Shown one piece after another: positions 11,601 through 22,639 of a stretch of DNA of 64,000 nucleotides. Each line of letters opens with the position of its first letter. The stretch's first letter is position 1. The notes beneath the pieces were generated by a model. It was not told the DNA's origin, made no database searches, and saw nothing but the letters and a program-made list of their open reading frames with translations. A program made the translations under genes and the position numbers. Location of the stretch: positions 4,771,569 to 4,835,568 of the forward strand of contig CM043875.1 of assembly GCA_023846275.1 (NCBI GenBank), written 5' to 3'. This DNA is from Vanilla planifolia. Lineage: Eukaryota; Streptophyta; Magnoliopsida; Asparagales; Orchidaceae.

Positions 11601-14600
11601 TTGGAGAAAAACAAGGTAAAAGTGATCAAATATGCAGATATTATAATTGAATTATTGAGCACACCTGGATCTGTCTTGTCTTAATCATAGCTTTGCTTGT
11701 TCTTTCACGGCATAATTTGCCGTACTCCCCAAAATTTTCACTATGAGGTTCCATATCAAATTTATGTTCGACCTTCCCTTCCAGTGCACACTTACCTGCA
11801 TCAAAATTTGTCGTATTCTTTCATTTTAAAAATCAAAACTAACCAATCCAGACACCGTGAACAGGTGACCAACAGAAGATTGTGATATCCGGTTGTCTAC
11901 ACCATATTTGTATGCAATGTCTTTGTCAAGTAATTTTTCCCACTTAATAAAGTTACAGATGAATTGTGATAATAATCCCTATATAAACAACTCTGCTTTC
12001 TGTTATGCATAGAATACCACAATATGCAATGCATAACATTATCCCAACCAAGATTTGTATGATAACAGACTTAACAATCTCTTTCATAGGAGCAACAAGA
12101 AAATGAACATCCACCAAAACTTCTTGCCAAGTATATAGTATCCATACCTTGATTTGATTCTGAGAAAACACACATGGGAACAAAATCTTTGAACATATTC
12201 AAAGAGTAGCTCTTTGGTGCATTGCCACCATCTTTTTGAGCCAACTCCATTTTGAACTGCCATCATATTAACATGAAAACATAAAAATCTAATAACAAAA
12301 GAACCAAAATAAATGAAACAAACATAACATCAAGTTCTTATCAATACTGAAAGTTCAGTAAATGGGAGGTCTTATTAGTAAATAGATTGATCTCTTGTAT
12401 CTTCTTACAATAACAAGGTTCTCAGAAGTAATAATCATTGCTCACAGTTATTTTGATGCTCAAGAATAAATCATAAGTTGTCCTGAACATTTAACACAAA
12501 GCTTCATGGTTTCCTAGTGAAATTAAAAATGGCATTATGCTTCTAACAAGTGTTTGATTAGGATAAAAAAAATCAGGTCATGAGAGGGAATATCATTCAA
12601 GTAGGGAAAAGCCATCTTATTCGTGAGACGTCACATAACATAATCTAAAGAAATTAAATCACTCGACAATAAGAGCCCAGGATCCACAGCTTATAGTTTC
12701 ATGTTGAAACTAGAGCTTCAGCCTGTTTGACCAATCCTAAATAGGACCAAAAACTTGATTTTAGATGAAACACATATTTTATATTTTTTATTTCTTTTGT
12801 TTAAATGTCATGCAAACTATAATTGAGCCTAGTGATTTATATGACTTTTTTTATTGCTGTAAGCAAGAGGATTTTATGTACAAACACCAATACTACATTT
12901 TCCATCTTTTAAAAAAAAAATAATTTTTTTAAATTTTAAAGTCAATTTGCTAGCAAAAATTTATTCATGTGAAGGAACAATTCCAAGTATTTGTATTTTT
13001 ATAATTTTGAATCAATTTTTTCATTGTATTTCTAAGTTTAACCAAAAGTTTCAGCAAAATAAATTCAAACGTTATGTACCTTATGTTAAGAGTATTTGAT
13101 ACTTGTAATAGAAGTGTTGAACTATTGTTTTCCAAACATTTTTATGCATTATTTTATAAAATATTTTTTAACTTATTTTTAACTAATTCAAGATTGTGAG
13201 TCTAAATATTATTTTATTTAACAAGAATATTTAAAAAGAATTAAATAAAGATAAATTTTGAATATTCCAATAATAATAGACTTATTGCATGAAAGAAAAT
13301 AAATTCAATTAGATTTTTTAAATTTTTTATTTTATTTATTCGATATAATATTTTATTAATTATAGCATGATAAATTAATTTATAGTTTCAACATTTCAAC
13401 ATATCTATCATTTTTAAAGCAATAAACATAATTTAGGTTAACCGAAATCAAACATCGAAGCATCTGAAACTATTTAAACTATTAAAACACATACTTAAAA
13501 GGGGAGATTGAAATGGAACCTCCAAACCTTGAGTTTGGATGGCTACAATTCAAGGAGAAATTAAAAAAATGTTTATATCAAAGAAATGGTAAACTTGTGA
13601 GCCAATTGTCATCAATTAACTTCAATGGGGTTGGCAATAAGTTCTTGAGGTTGACAATATATGGTGTAAAATCAGATAAGAGCTTCCAAAAAGCAATTCT
13701 AAATAATGAAAGAAAGGATGATAATTGAGAATGATAATCCCTAACCATGGCACCCAAGGAAGATATGCCACAATGTGGCTTCTATTAAATTTACTAGCTA
13801 CTTCCTATTATTCTCTTAATCAATGTTACATTTTAAATCTTGTGCCTAATTGTAAACATTTTCTCAAAATTTAAGCACAACTAGTCCAAGTTTTTGGGAA
13901 AAAAATCCTTCATAAAAAATGAAAGAAAATTGCTTAGTAGGCTTTCTTGCATTCAAATCAAAAGCTTTGGATCAATTTCTCACATCTCGATCCATCTCTC
14001 CATTGAAAATTCATAGAAAAAACATGGAGCCAACCAGTTAAAACCCTAAAAGTGGTTATTCTACTCTACCTTATTATTTAGCATTACTCTTTTTCTTCTC
14101 ATCCTAATTTAGTTTTTCAAACAGAGCTTTGGGCTTCAATAAAATAAAACATCTCCAATGAACATATTGAAACAACAAGAAGTCTTCTATAGAAATGAAA
14201 ACAAGGAAGACAAGGTGAAATAAGAAGGAAGATAACAAATATTATAGCATTCTTCATCATTGCATCTCCTTAGATCTTAGATCTTCCTCATGTTACCAAA
14301 AAGAAATCATATTTGAAAAAAAGAACAATGCCATGGTGGAAAAGAACTAGAAAAGATGTGATCATCCATTTTAAGTTCTAGCCACCTACCACTAATTCTT
14401 CTCCTTGTACTCCTCTAGGTAGTATGGGACCAACCTACATAACCATAACCCATATAGGTCCTACCCTGTCATCTATGAAGAGAGTAAGGCATGGATAAGA
14501 AACAAAAATTAAGGCATGAATGAGAGTGAGGAAACAGAAATTAAGGGAAAACAATGGCTTCGATTAAAAAAAAAAGTAGACTAAACTAAAAAGAGTTCAG

Positions 14601-17294
14601 AGAAATCATTCTCATCCACCAGAACTTGTATTCATGGAGATAAGGAAACAAAAAACAAACAAAACTTCTACTGTCCAAACTTTGATTGAGGTTTCTAGGT
14701 GAGTCTGCAACTTGAAGGTTGTCAAGGATGATAACCCAAGGATTTTCTCCTCCTAAAAAATTTCAGATAGAACAGGATTAAAAATTTCACAATAGTTAAA
14801 CATTATTGCTCTTTGCTTGATGTGTAACAGTAACTAAAGAATGCAAAATTATTTCATGCTTCATATATATAGGTAATGATTAGCATTGCCACAAACAATA
14901 TATGAGGCTAGATCTAAGAGCTAAATATAGATAATTGGACGCACTCAGCATGAAGAAACCAGTAAATAATGACATGCATCTGATTTTTGAAATAAAAACT
15001 CCCAAACAAAGAAATGACACCATTGAAATGAAAAGGTAGAACTGGCTTCTAAATTGTAAAAGACTAATAACATAAGCATCTTTCAATAGAATGGATAAAA
15101 GTTCCAGGCTATTATGTAGCTAGAAATGGTTAAGCAATCAAGTAAATGCATTAACATTTAGTCTTTACAATCCATTAAACGATTCATTAGTTGCATGAAA
15201 AATGTTTCCTTAAACTGCTACAAAGTTGCTGACTATCATTTAGTGTTTGACAAGTATATCATTAGTAGACAAGAAAAAATAATAAACATTGTGATATTTT
15301 ACAATCCAAGGCTAAATTTCTAGTGTTCCAAACAATGCTCTTGCTCTTAATGGTCTATTCACTTGACAGACTTCTCTTGTTCACAGAGAACCAATGTTTA
15401 CAACCTGTACAACAAGATCATCCAGTACAAAATTAAACAGGGTTTTAATTTTTTTTTTTTAGTGACTAAAGTTTCATTTTGTTCTCTAGCTTCAGTGTAT
15501 AAATTCAATCTACTTTCCATAAATTTAATGATTCAAAGTAAAAAATTGAAAAGTAAAAATAAAAAAATAAAATAAATCATATGTCATGTTGATTGCATGC
15601 TAGATTTTATTAAAATATGGCTCTCAATGGCCAGCTTTTTTAAAAAGCTGTCTTCCCAACCAACATCCATTAAAAGCTGACTACATGCATGAATCCCTCG
15701 CATCATGCTCCGTTCACTCTTCCAATTCCATTTTCCCTTAAGCCCTCCCCACCTCAACTTGGTCCTCCTACTTTCCTCCTGTACCACATCCTTCATTTCT
15801 GTCTCATTTGGAAAGATTGTTCTCGTCCATCAATGTGTTGTAAAATAAGAGAAATGAAAAGTGCAAACATTGGGATGTAACTCTTTGCAACTCGACCTCT
15901 AAACAGCTAGTGGCTAACCTTTTATTCCTTCTTGCTCAATGCTTTATTCTTCCTCTAGCAAGTTTTATTGTGCTTGGACACTTTGGAAACATGATCTTTG
16001 TGCTCTAGATGGAGCATGGGTATGATATAAGGATACATATATGATATGATATGGATATGAATATGTCAAATGTCAAGAAAGTAGGATATAGATGTATTAG
16101 AAATGACAATATAATATGTTAACACCGTTAAACATAAGCATAAACAAAATAAAGTTATCAGTTAAGTAAACAAAAAAATAAGGTTCAAATTATCATATTT
16201 TGATTCAGAATACATTCTAATTATTTGCACATACAGTTATCAAAATCCATAAAATAAAAAGCAACATGATACCCATAAGGTTAATGTCAATTTTAAATTT
16301 TTAAAAAAAAATCTAATACAAGTATTATAGCATAAGCCTTTACATTTTTACTAATCACCTTCAACAAAATCAATCTGTAAAACAACAAAAAGCTCTGCAT
16401 TTTTAGTTTAACATTGAATACAAATTTCATAAATAATGTTGATGAAAGCTTATTCATTTTCCTTTTTTTCTTTCATACTTAAAAATAGTTGTCATTACTT
16501 CTTAAAACATGTTATAGTACATGCTATATAATATGAAGGCACAGTTTAGTGACATTTAATAAAGACCAAACAAATTTGGAAGAGTATCAATTCATTTGAC
16601 TTTGTTTTAAATCCAACATGGCACATCGATAGGAAAGCATAGTGCTGTAGTGTTTGATAAAGATTGGTCAAGAATTGTGGAGTATTAGTTAATTTGACTT
16701 TTGTCTTTTTAAATCTGATACATCACTTGTCGATGTCGTGTATCGGATATGGATCAAGTAAAGAGAATTATCAAAAAGTGTTAGGGTTGGATGCTCATCC
16801 GAGGTAAATAAATATCTGATATGAATACATAAAAGTCTTAAAGAAGTACCAGTGTTCTTAACCAATTCCACTACTGTAGCTCATCTTACTCAAAAGGCAC
16901 TCAAAATCCCTAAAATACCAATTCGGAGAGCAGTCAAACCCATCAGAAGAAAATAAAACTACCTTTTCTTGTGAAAAATCCTAACCAAAACCAGTAGCTT
17001 AACTGCACCACTTCCAAATAAAAAACCTAGCTTTCCAGGTGAAAACTCCTTTTTATAGAATCGAAGGAAGTCGCTTACCTGAAGCGCGTTGGGGTCGTCG
17101 TTATGGACAGGGTCGAGGGACAGCACGACCTTGGCGACAACCGGATGAGGAATGTTTGGGTCCGCCGATAACGAAGACGACGACGCCGCTGACTGCCACA
17201 ATCGTGACACCACCGTCGGACACTTCATCAGCCACACGGACCGGTCAGTGCGGCCCGTTTCCAAAACATGCCTTCCATCTTCCCCCACAGACAT
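8666..17294 (-). CDS. RAP30: Transcription initiation factor IIF subunit beta (RAP30), 7 exons
   Basis: This is the small subunit of TFIIF, which binds RNA polymerase II in the nucleus and helps deliver it to the promoter. Minus-strand exons are 17294-17079, 12256-12148, 11795-11665, 11576-11502, 11091-10942, 8879-8778 and 8686-8666. All six introns are GT-AG, and phases join to exactly 804 nt (267 residues plus TGA). Residues 8-80 (TGRTDRSVWLMKCP, VVAKVVLSLDP) and 85-150 (SYSLNMFKDFVPM, EGKVEHKFDM, YGKLCRERT) form the N-terminal TFIIF-alpha-interacting domain. A basic linker follows (VKGSEVKRTRRDRR), then the C-terminal winged helix at about 199-257 (IIFKLFERQPNWALKQLVQE, LCVYNKRG, ELKPEYKK). 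The length fits plant homologues. The ATG lies one base from a (GA)n tract on the coding strand. A possible near-upstream poly(A) element, AATATAA, lies at 8591-8585. Exon boundaries are my reading, without transcripts. Confidence 0.95.
9358..9890. repeat. Tandem repeat, two copies of about 270 bp, in intron 5
   Basis: AACCTTATATTACAT begins at 9358 and again at 9628. Later anchors keep the same spacing: CATAGTAACAATTTATTTGT, then TTTGATTGTAGTCTTATAAA (TTGATTGTAGTCTTATAAAA in the second copy). The copies differ at many sites, so the duplication is old. Confidence 0.8.
10350..10368. repeat. (CT)n microsatellite
   Basis: An uninterrupted CT dinucleotide run of about 18 bp lies inside intron 5 of TFIIF-beta. 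Confidence 0.8.
12257..17078 (-). other. Intron 1 of TFIIF-beta (4.8 kb)
   Basis: The intron runs from donor GTAAGC (17078 downward on the minus strand) to acceptor GGCAG next to 12256. It is AT-rich. A 71-codon open stretch at 13513-13728 (plus) contains NGVGNKFLRLTIYGVKSDKS. I cannot assign it, and it may be a transposon relic. At about 16559-16740 two imperfect copies of a 99-bp unit follow each other (both with TTTGACTTT and AATC), near ATATGGAT-rich sequence at 16020-16080. No splice-competent extra exon was recognised. Confidence 0.75.
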
Positions 17295-17400
17295 GCTCTC
17301 TCTCTCTCTCTCTCTCTCTCACGGTTCGGAGTCGCACTTCCAATGACGAAGACCGTGGGCCGAAGCCGATCTGTCGCGTATCAAAACCATGAGTTTTTTT
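17295..17400 (-). promoter_or_regulatory. TFIIF-beta 5' UTR / proximal promoter
   Basis: A CT run at 17296-17320 (GA on the coding strand) abuts the start codon; GA-rich leaders are common in plant 5' UTRs. Upstream the DNA stays GC-rich to about 17385 and then drops to AT-rich. TGGGCC at 17356-17361 matches the plant 'site II' element typical of housekeeping promoters. I could not place a TATA box or start site with confidence. Confidence 0.5.
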
Positions 17401-17940
17401 TTAACTTTAAAAAAATAGAGGTAGACATCTACAACACTAAATAAATGAGAGGAATTTCCTTCATATGAAACTTCTCAAGAAAGACCATAATGAAACCAAC
17501 ACTAGTCAAGTAGAACACATACAAGATCAAGATATAATCAAAATTTGAAAGTATTAAGAACGAATAACTTAACTGAGGCATAACATAATCATCATGCTAG
17601 GTGGGTTGTTATAGAGGCAAACTCCTACAAGCCTAATTAAAACTAGAGTTTATCCTATCAAATTAACCTTGGATTAACCTAGAAATAGGCATCCCATCAA
17701 AAGATAGGTGGGTTATTATAGCCCAAAATATTAAAAAGAATCCTAAGTTGCCTAGTGGGAGAATGAGAATTAATGAAGAATAGTCATTTAAATGAACAAG
17801 ACAAATAACCAACCTCCTTCCTCCTAATGAATAGAGACATTATGTTTCAATCAAATATAGTAAAAGGTTATACACATAATCTTAAGGCATATACTTATTC
17901 TATCTTTCTTCATCATATCCTGTATTAAGGTAAGAATCAT
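17401..17940. other. Upstream DNA of TFIIF-beta, unclassified
   Basis: Moderately AT-rich sequence without a gene. It may be the 3' end of the decayed LINE that follows, but I see no tail or target duplication to prove it. Confidence 0.4.
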
Positions 17941-17944
17941 AAAT

Positions 17945-19340
17945 TTAGTCTGAGTTAATGCCCGTTGAAATATTAAAAGAGATACTATGTATGATAGCAA
18001 GAGTATAAGGGCACTCATAGAAAACATAATCTAGAATCTCCAAGAAACTGGAACATAGGGAAAAAATGAGATCAAGAAATGACAAAATGATAAAGCCAAA
18101 GGACAATAAGCATGACATTATTACAAATTCTCCACAATAATATGACCCCACTTGGTTGATCATTGATCCTTTAAATTCAACCACCTTGGTTAAATTGAGA
18201 CTCGAAAAGGGTCACATAAAGAATTGAAGATGAGGCATAAGTAGAATCTATTAGCCTCCAATAAAGAGAATTAAGAAACGAATAAAGGGGCCAAGCCAAG
18301 TGCATATTAGGTCCACAATGCAAGGGTGAAAAAGCATATACTAGAGGTCAAGACACCAACTTGCAGCATTGTCGAGGAGGCTAGAAATAGCACTTGACAA
18401 ATCAAGATTCATGTTAATATAGGTAGGTTATTGAGCAATGAAAGAGACTAAGCCATCAATTATCATAGATAGAAATAGCAAGATCATTCAACATGATTTT
18501 TTCACTAGTTGTTGTCCACGAAGTCCTCCCAAAGTAAGATGAGACATTAAATCCAAGAATCTTGTAGTTGGATGAAAAATGGATCACTTTTGCCACCATA
18601 TTTGGCAACCAAACACTCAAATTATTAAAGAGTGGTATCTCTGCTAAGAAATCGAATCAAGAACTTGATCTTGATGACCTACTATTAGTCAAGCAAACTA
18701 TGAGTCCTTTGAACCCAAAAAGACATAGTTGGCAAAACTATGTCTTTCCATTTATAACATTAGAGGTAATAAATGGAAAGTCACTCTAGAGTCATGCCTT
18801 AAAGAAAACCTCACAATAACCTATCAATTGTATTAAATATCTTAAATGAGAGAAAAATAATGATGACTATCAACCAACGATAAGGCCCTACACTAGCTTG
18901 AAATTCTAGCATAAATCACATCAATGATATGGAGAAAGTCTGAGGAGATTAAGGCACGATCCTTAATGGGAATGTGGAGATATTTTTCTTTATCCTTATA
19001 AGTGACATTGAAGATAGAGACAAAATCCTAAGCTTCTACAAGGGGTCAATTATTTTGTTGAAGAAAATAGAAGACATAGATAAGTTAATACTAAGAACCT
19101 TTAGTGATAGAAATAGGCTTGAAGAGCAAAATATTATTATCATACAGAAGATGGGTGATAAGGAATCATTTGGGGCAATCCTAATACCCTTAATCACCTC
19201 CAAAGCAATGACATCAACTTAGAGGAAGAGGCAAAGGTCTCCAACTTGTGGAAGAACTTTTGAGCCAAAATATAGTTGTTAGAAATTCCCTTATTTGTGA
19301 TGAACACCCTTATACCACCAATTTATGGAGGTATTATTTC
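17945..19340 (-). pseudogene. Badly decayed LINE reverse transcriptase remnant
   Basis: Translating the minus strand in several frames gives pieces in the order of a plant LINE ORF2. ISNNYILAQKFFHKLE (near 19290-19240) matches the 'ISDNILLAQE' region, and GIRIAP follows before the position where the catalytic FADD box would lie. Then comes LHIPIKDRALISSDFLHIID with VIYARISS (near 18980-18890), which matches the 'LGVPL...ID' connector. LDYVFYECPYTLAIIH (near 18035-17990) matches the zf-RVT C-terminal signature. Stops and frameshifts are frequent and the catalytic box is unreadable. It is far older than, and distinct from, the two GC-rich LINE copies elsewhere in the window. Confidence 0.6.
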
Positions 19341-19849
19341 ATTCTATTAAAGAGGATTATCATAATAATCTTATAAATAGAAGACACAAATTAATGAACC
19401 AAAACTAATAAGCATAAGAGACTCTTATAAAGAATATTGGAGCATGATGTCCACATAAGAGGAAAATGAGTGGTGAAAATTACAAATTTAATAATATTAA
19501 GTAATGCAATGGAAGCTTTTAGAATTTCTTTTAACTCTTATAAACTTGTTTTAAAAATTATTATAAACTTTAAAAATCTTTATGTGAGGAGTGTGATAAA
19601 GAAAATATATAAAAGATTTTTAAATGATTTAATCAAATACTGAATCTACATCCACTTGGGCTACAAGTCTAAGCTTATATTAAAATTGTCTTTAGCAAAG
19701 TAGGTAAGTAAAATCTTAAAATAGGCCAAATGGTCCTTGAAACATTAAGAGAAAAAGATCTTACAAATATCAACCCAAAAGAGCCTATAATATCATACCA
19801 AAAAAACCTACAATAATGGCTAAAGGACTAGTATAAATATCAAAATAAT

Positions 19850-20290
19850 TTCTTAATAATAGGACAAAGAACCAAAGTAAAAAACTCAAAGTATAAAATC
19901 ATATAACCTAATATAATTCAATTAAGATGCATAATAAATTGAATTTAAAGTAATGTAGAAGAAATATACAACATGGCTTAATTGTATAAAAGCTTAAATG
20001 ACGAAGAATGAAGCTTACAACTCTAGTCTTTCTATTCTCCTAATCCTCTCTAAGTAAATGAAAATATTTAAGTGAGATTACTTCTTAGTGATATTCCATT
20101 GTTCATTAGCTTATTCACTATATTTGAACCCTTTATATAAATAATTTTAAGCTATCCAACAACTACAAATAATCCTTAATGACTATAACAAAATTATAAA
20201 AAATTTAGCTAAACTAATTATTGCTCATATTTCCTATGCTAATCTTACAGTCTAATTCAATGATTGTATCGTTGGACCCTTAAGAATGAT
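19850..20290 (-). mobile_element. LTR-like remnant, same family as in photolyase intron 5
   Basis: The stretch from about 20120 (CCCTTTATATAAAT), through AAGCTATC, CCTTAATGACTATA, AAACTAATTATT and AATGATTGTAT, aligns in order with 62097-62232 (CCTTTATATAAACC, AAGCTATC, CTTTAATGGTTATA, AAACTAGTTATT, AATGATTGTAT). On the minus strand this places a TATA motif upstream of a likely R region. Boundaries and target duplication are not identifiable. Confidence 0.45.
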
Positions 20291-20627
20291 GATCACAAAA
20301 CCAAGTTATTAGTTATTGGCGAATGCTTGAAAGCATTGTGTAGGTTAAGCAAATGATTGAAAATGTGTAAGGTTTAAGTACTTAGAAAAGGGGTTAGTGA
20401 TTAGAACAAATGCTAAGGAGGTGGATAGCTTAGGTTCTTAGGAACAATTTGAGGGCCTCAAAATTCATGAACACCTAATCAAGCCAAAACCACACCTTTA
20501 TGCATCCTGGCTTAATATTACATGTGTACCATGATCCCTTAAAGAGGTGGATGTGTAGTTACTTATTAAAGAGGAAGTCATTGAAGTCCTGAGTACTTAA
20601 CCCAAAATAAGAATGGCTTCCACCCGC

Positions 20628-20755
20628 AACACTCCTTTTAAGAGAGGATGCACTTAAGGTTGCCACCAACGATCGATAACGTAGCTTCACAAACACTCCT
20701 TCTAAGAGAGGATGCAATTGAGTTTGCCACCAATGATCAATAAGGTGGCCTCACC
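20628..20755. repeat. Tandem repeat, two copies of 64 bp
   Basis: AACACTCCTTTTAAGAGAGG at 20628 recurs as AACACTCCTTCTAAGAGAGG at 20692, and TTGCCACCAA-GATC follows in both. Confidence 0.75.
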
Positions 20756-21282
20756 ATGAATATTCTCTAGCAATTGTTAAAGGGGACATCGAGATTGGAA
20801 GTCACAGTTAGTGTAAACTATAGAGACAAGCCACACTAGGCTATTGTATAGTAAACCTAATCAAGATGTCTTTTTTGGTCACATGGAGAAGCCAAACTAA
20901 GATAAAGTTGGGGTTCGAAAGGGTAATGATGTTATTGAAGAGCCCAACTATAAGTGAGAAAACAAAACTTCAATGACCAACCACAAAGAGTTTGTGCTCC
21001 TTTAGTTAAAGAATTGGAGACACATTTTTAATATAGATGAGGTATAGGGAATGTGTTCAAACTAGACTCCTAAGTTGGTTGAATAAATAATCTTTCTACA
21101 TGTATTAAAAGTTCCAAAAGATAGCAAGGATCATCAGCATGATATGTCAATAGAACAGGCCCCATAGAAAGGATAAGGAGGATTCTTCATGCTCTTATAT
21201 TTTCAAAAGATGATAAAATCGTGAGCATGGTAAAGTAAGGGGAGAGCCCCACATAGGGGATGAAGGAGGTAAGGAGGTAAGA

Positions 21283-22400
21283 TGTAACATCCCCAAAGTA
21301 GGGGTGTTTATTTAAATAATTATTTTTGAGAATTAAAATTTATTAAGTACCTAAATTAAAGAAAAATCATAATTTCAAGATTCATTCTATATCTTAATGA
21401 GAGAAAAAAACTTTAGTTATTCTAAAAAATAAGTAGATATATCCATTAGAAATTTGAAAGGTGATTTTAAAATAAAATTTTGAGATTTATTTAAAATTAT
21501 GAGAAAAATCATATATCATATATCATAATCAAGGATATAAAATCATACAAGTTAATGTACAAATTATTAGAAATTTAATGATATCAAGTTGATGAAAATC
21601 AAAGTTATTTAAACTATAAAATAGATAAATTAAGTTATAAGTATTGAGATGTTCTAGAAATTATTAAAAATAATAAATATAATCAAAATACATAAAATAA
21701 ACTTAGATATACAGCACAAAAACATCAAAATAAAATTATCTAAATATAAAACGAAAGTGTCAAAAGGCTGAACAGTAAAAAAGAAAATAATTAAGTAATT
21801 ATTATAAGGAATTAGATTAAATAAATTATTACAAATACTAAATAATGTTAAAAAAATATAATAATTTGATTACTAGTATAACACATTGAGTAAAATCCAA
21901 TAAAATTTATTGACAAATTTTTGGGTGTTAATTAAATAAAAAAATTAAGAAATAGGTAAAGGCTTATAGTTTTAGTTTAAATATTTCAAGAATTATTTGA
22001 TGATGCACAAATGACCATTGAAACCTTAATTATTGATAGTTGAAGGGGTCAAAAACATGGAAGGGCAAATGAGAGAGAAGTTATGTGCATGAATCTTGGC
22101 CTTCTTAGGTAAGTGAAATGAGAGGAATAGAAAGGGTTAGCCTTGGGAGTTTATAAGAAGGAAGAAGATATGTCGTGTAAAAAACGTTTAGAAATTAAAG
22201 GAAGATTTTCTCTAACAAGCCATGGGGGAGGAAGAGAACCAAGGAGATTTGGATTGGAATCTTGTAGGATTTGGGGAGTTCACATGGTTGTTGCACAAGA
22301 GAAAGAAAAGAAATGGAGGGTAAGACCTTTTTAGCAAATAAAAAAAAATTTAAGAAATTCATTTGGATTAGCAAACACAGGGAGATGAGTCGAGCTTAAG
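21283..22400 (+). mobile_element. Possible 3' LTR remnant with upstream purine tract
   Basis: TGTAACATCCCC at 21283 resembles the 5' end of many plant gypsy LTRs. It is preceded by a strikingly purine-rich stretch (about 21258-21282, GAAGGAGGTAAGGAGGTAAGA), as expected for a polypurine tract. GC-richer sequence with GGGAGTTTATAAGAAGGAAG near 22145 could be the promoter/R region. I could not find the matching 5' LTR, the 3' boundary or a target duplication. Confidence 0.35.
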
Positions 22401-22602
22401 AAGAAATTTGTAGAATAATTGAAATTCTAAGGTATGACCAAAATGTAGGATAAAGGTAGATATATTTTATATATTTCATGTATATGCTTGATGTATATAT
22501 AATTTTAATTAGAAGCAAAATTTAAGGAAAATGATTTTAAAAGGATGATATAATAGTTTCATCATATTGAAGCATGGTGTTGTTTATTGTAATGGTAACA
22601 TT

Positions 22603-22633
<31 letters not shown>

Positions 22634-22634
22634 T
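22603..22634. repeat. Compound (TG)n(TA)n microsatellite
   Basis: A TG run of about 17 bp passes directly into a TA run of about 15 bp. Confidence 0.85.
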
Positions 22635-22639
22635 AATAT

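Noticed and set aside
13513..13728. 71-codon open frame in TFIIF-beta intron 1 as a separate gene
   Set aside because: No recognisable domain, no splice partner or promoter, and its length is within what chance allows. It is mentioned only as a possible relic.
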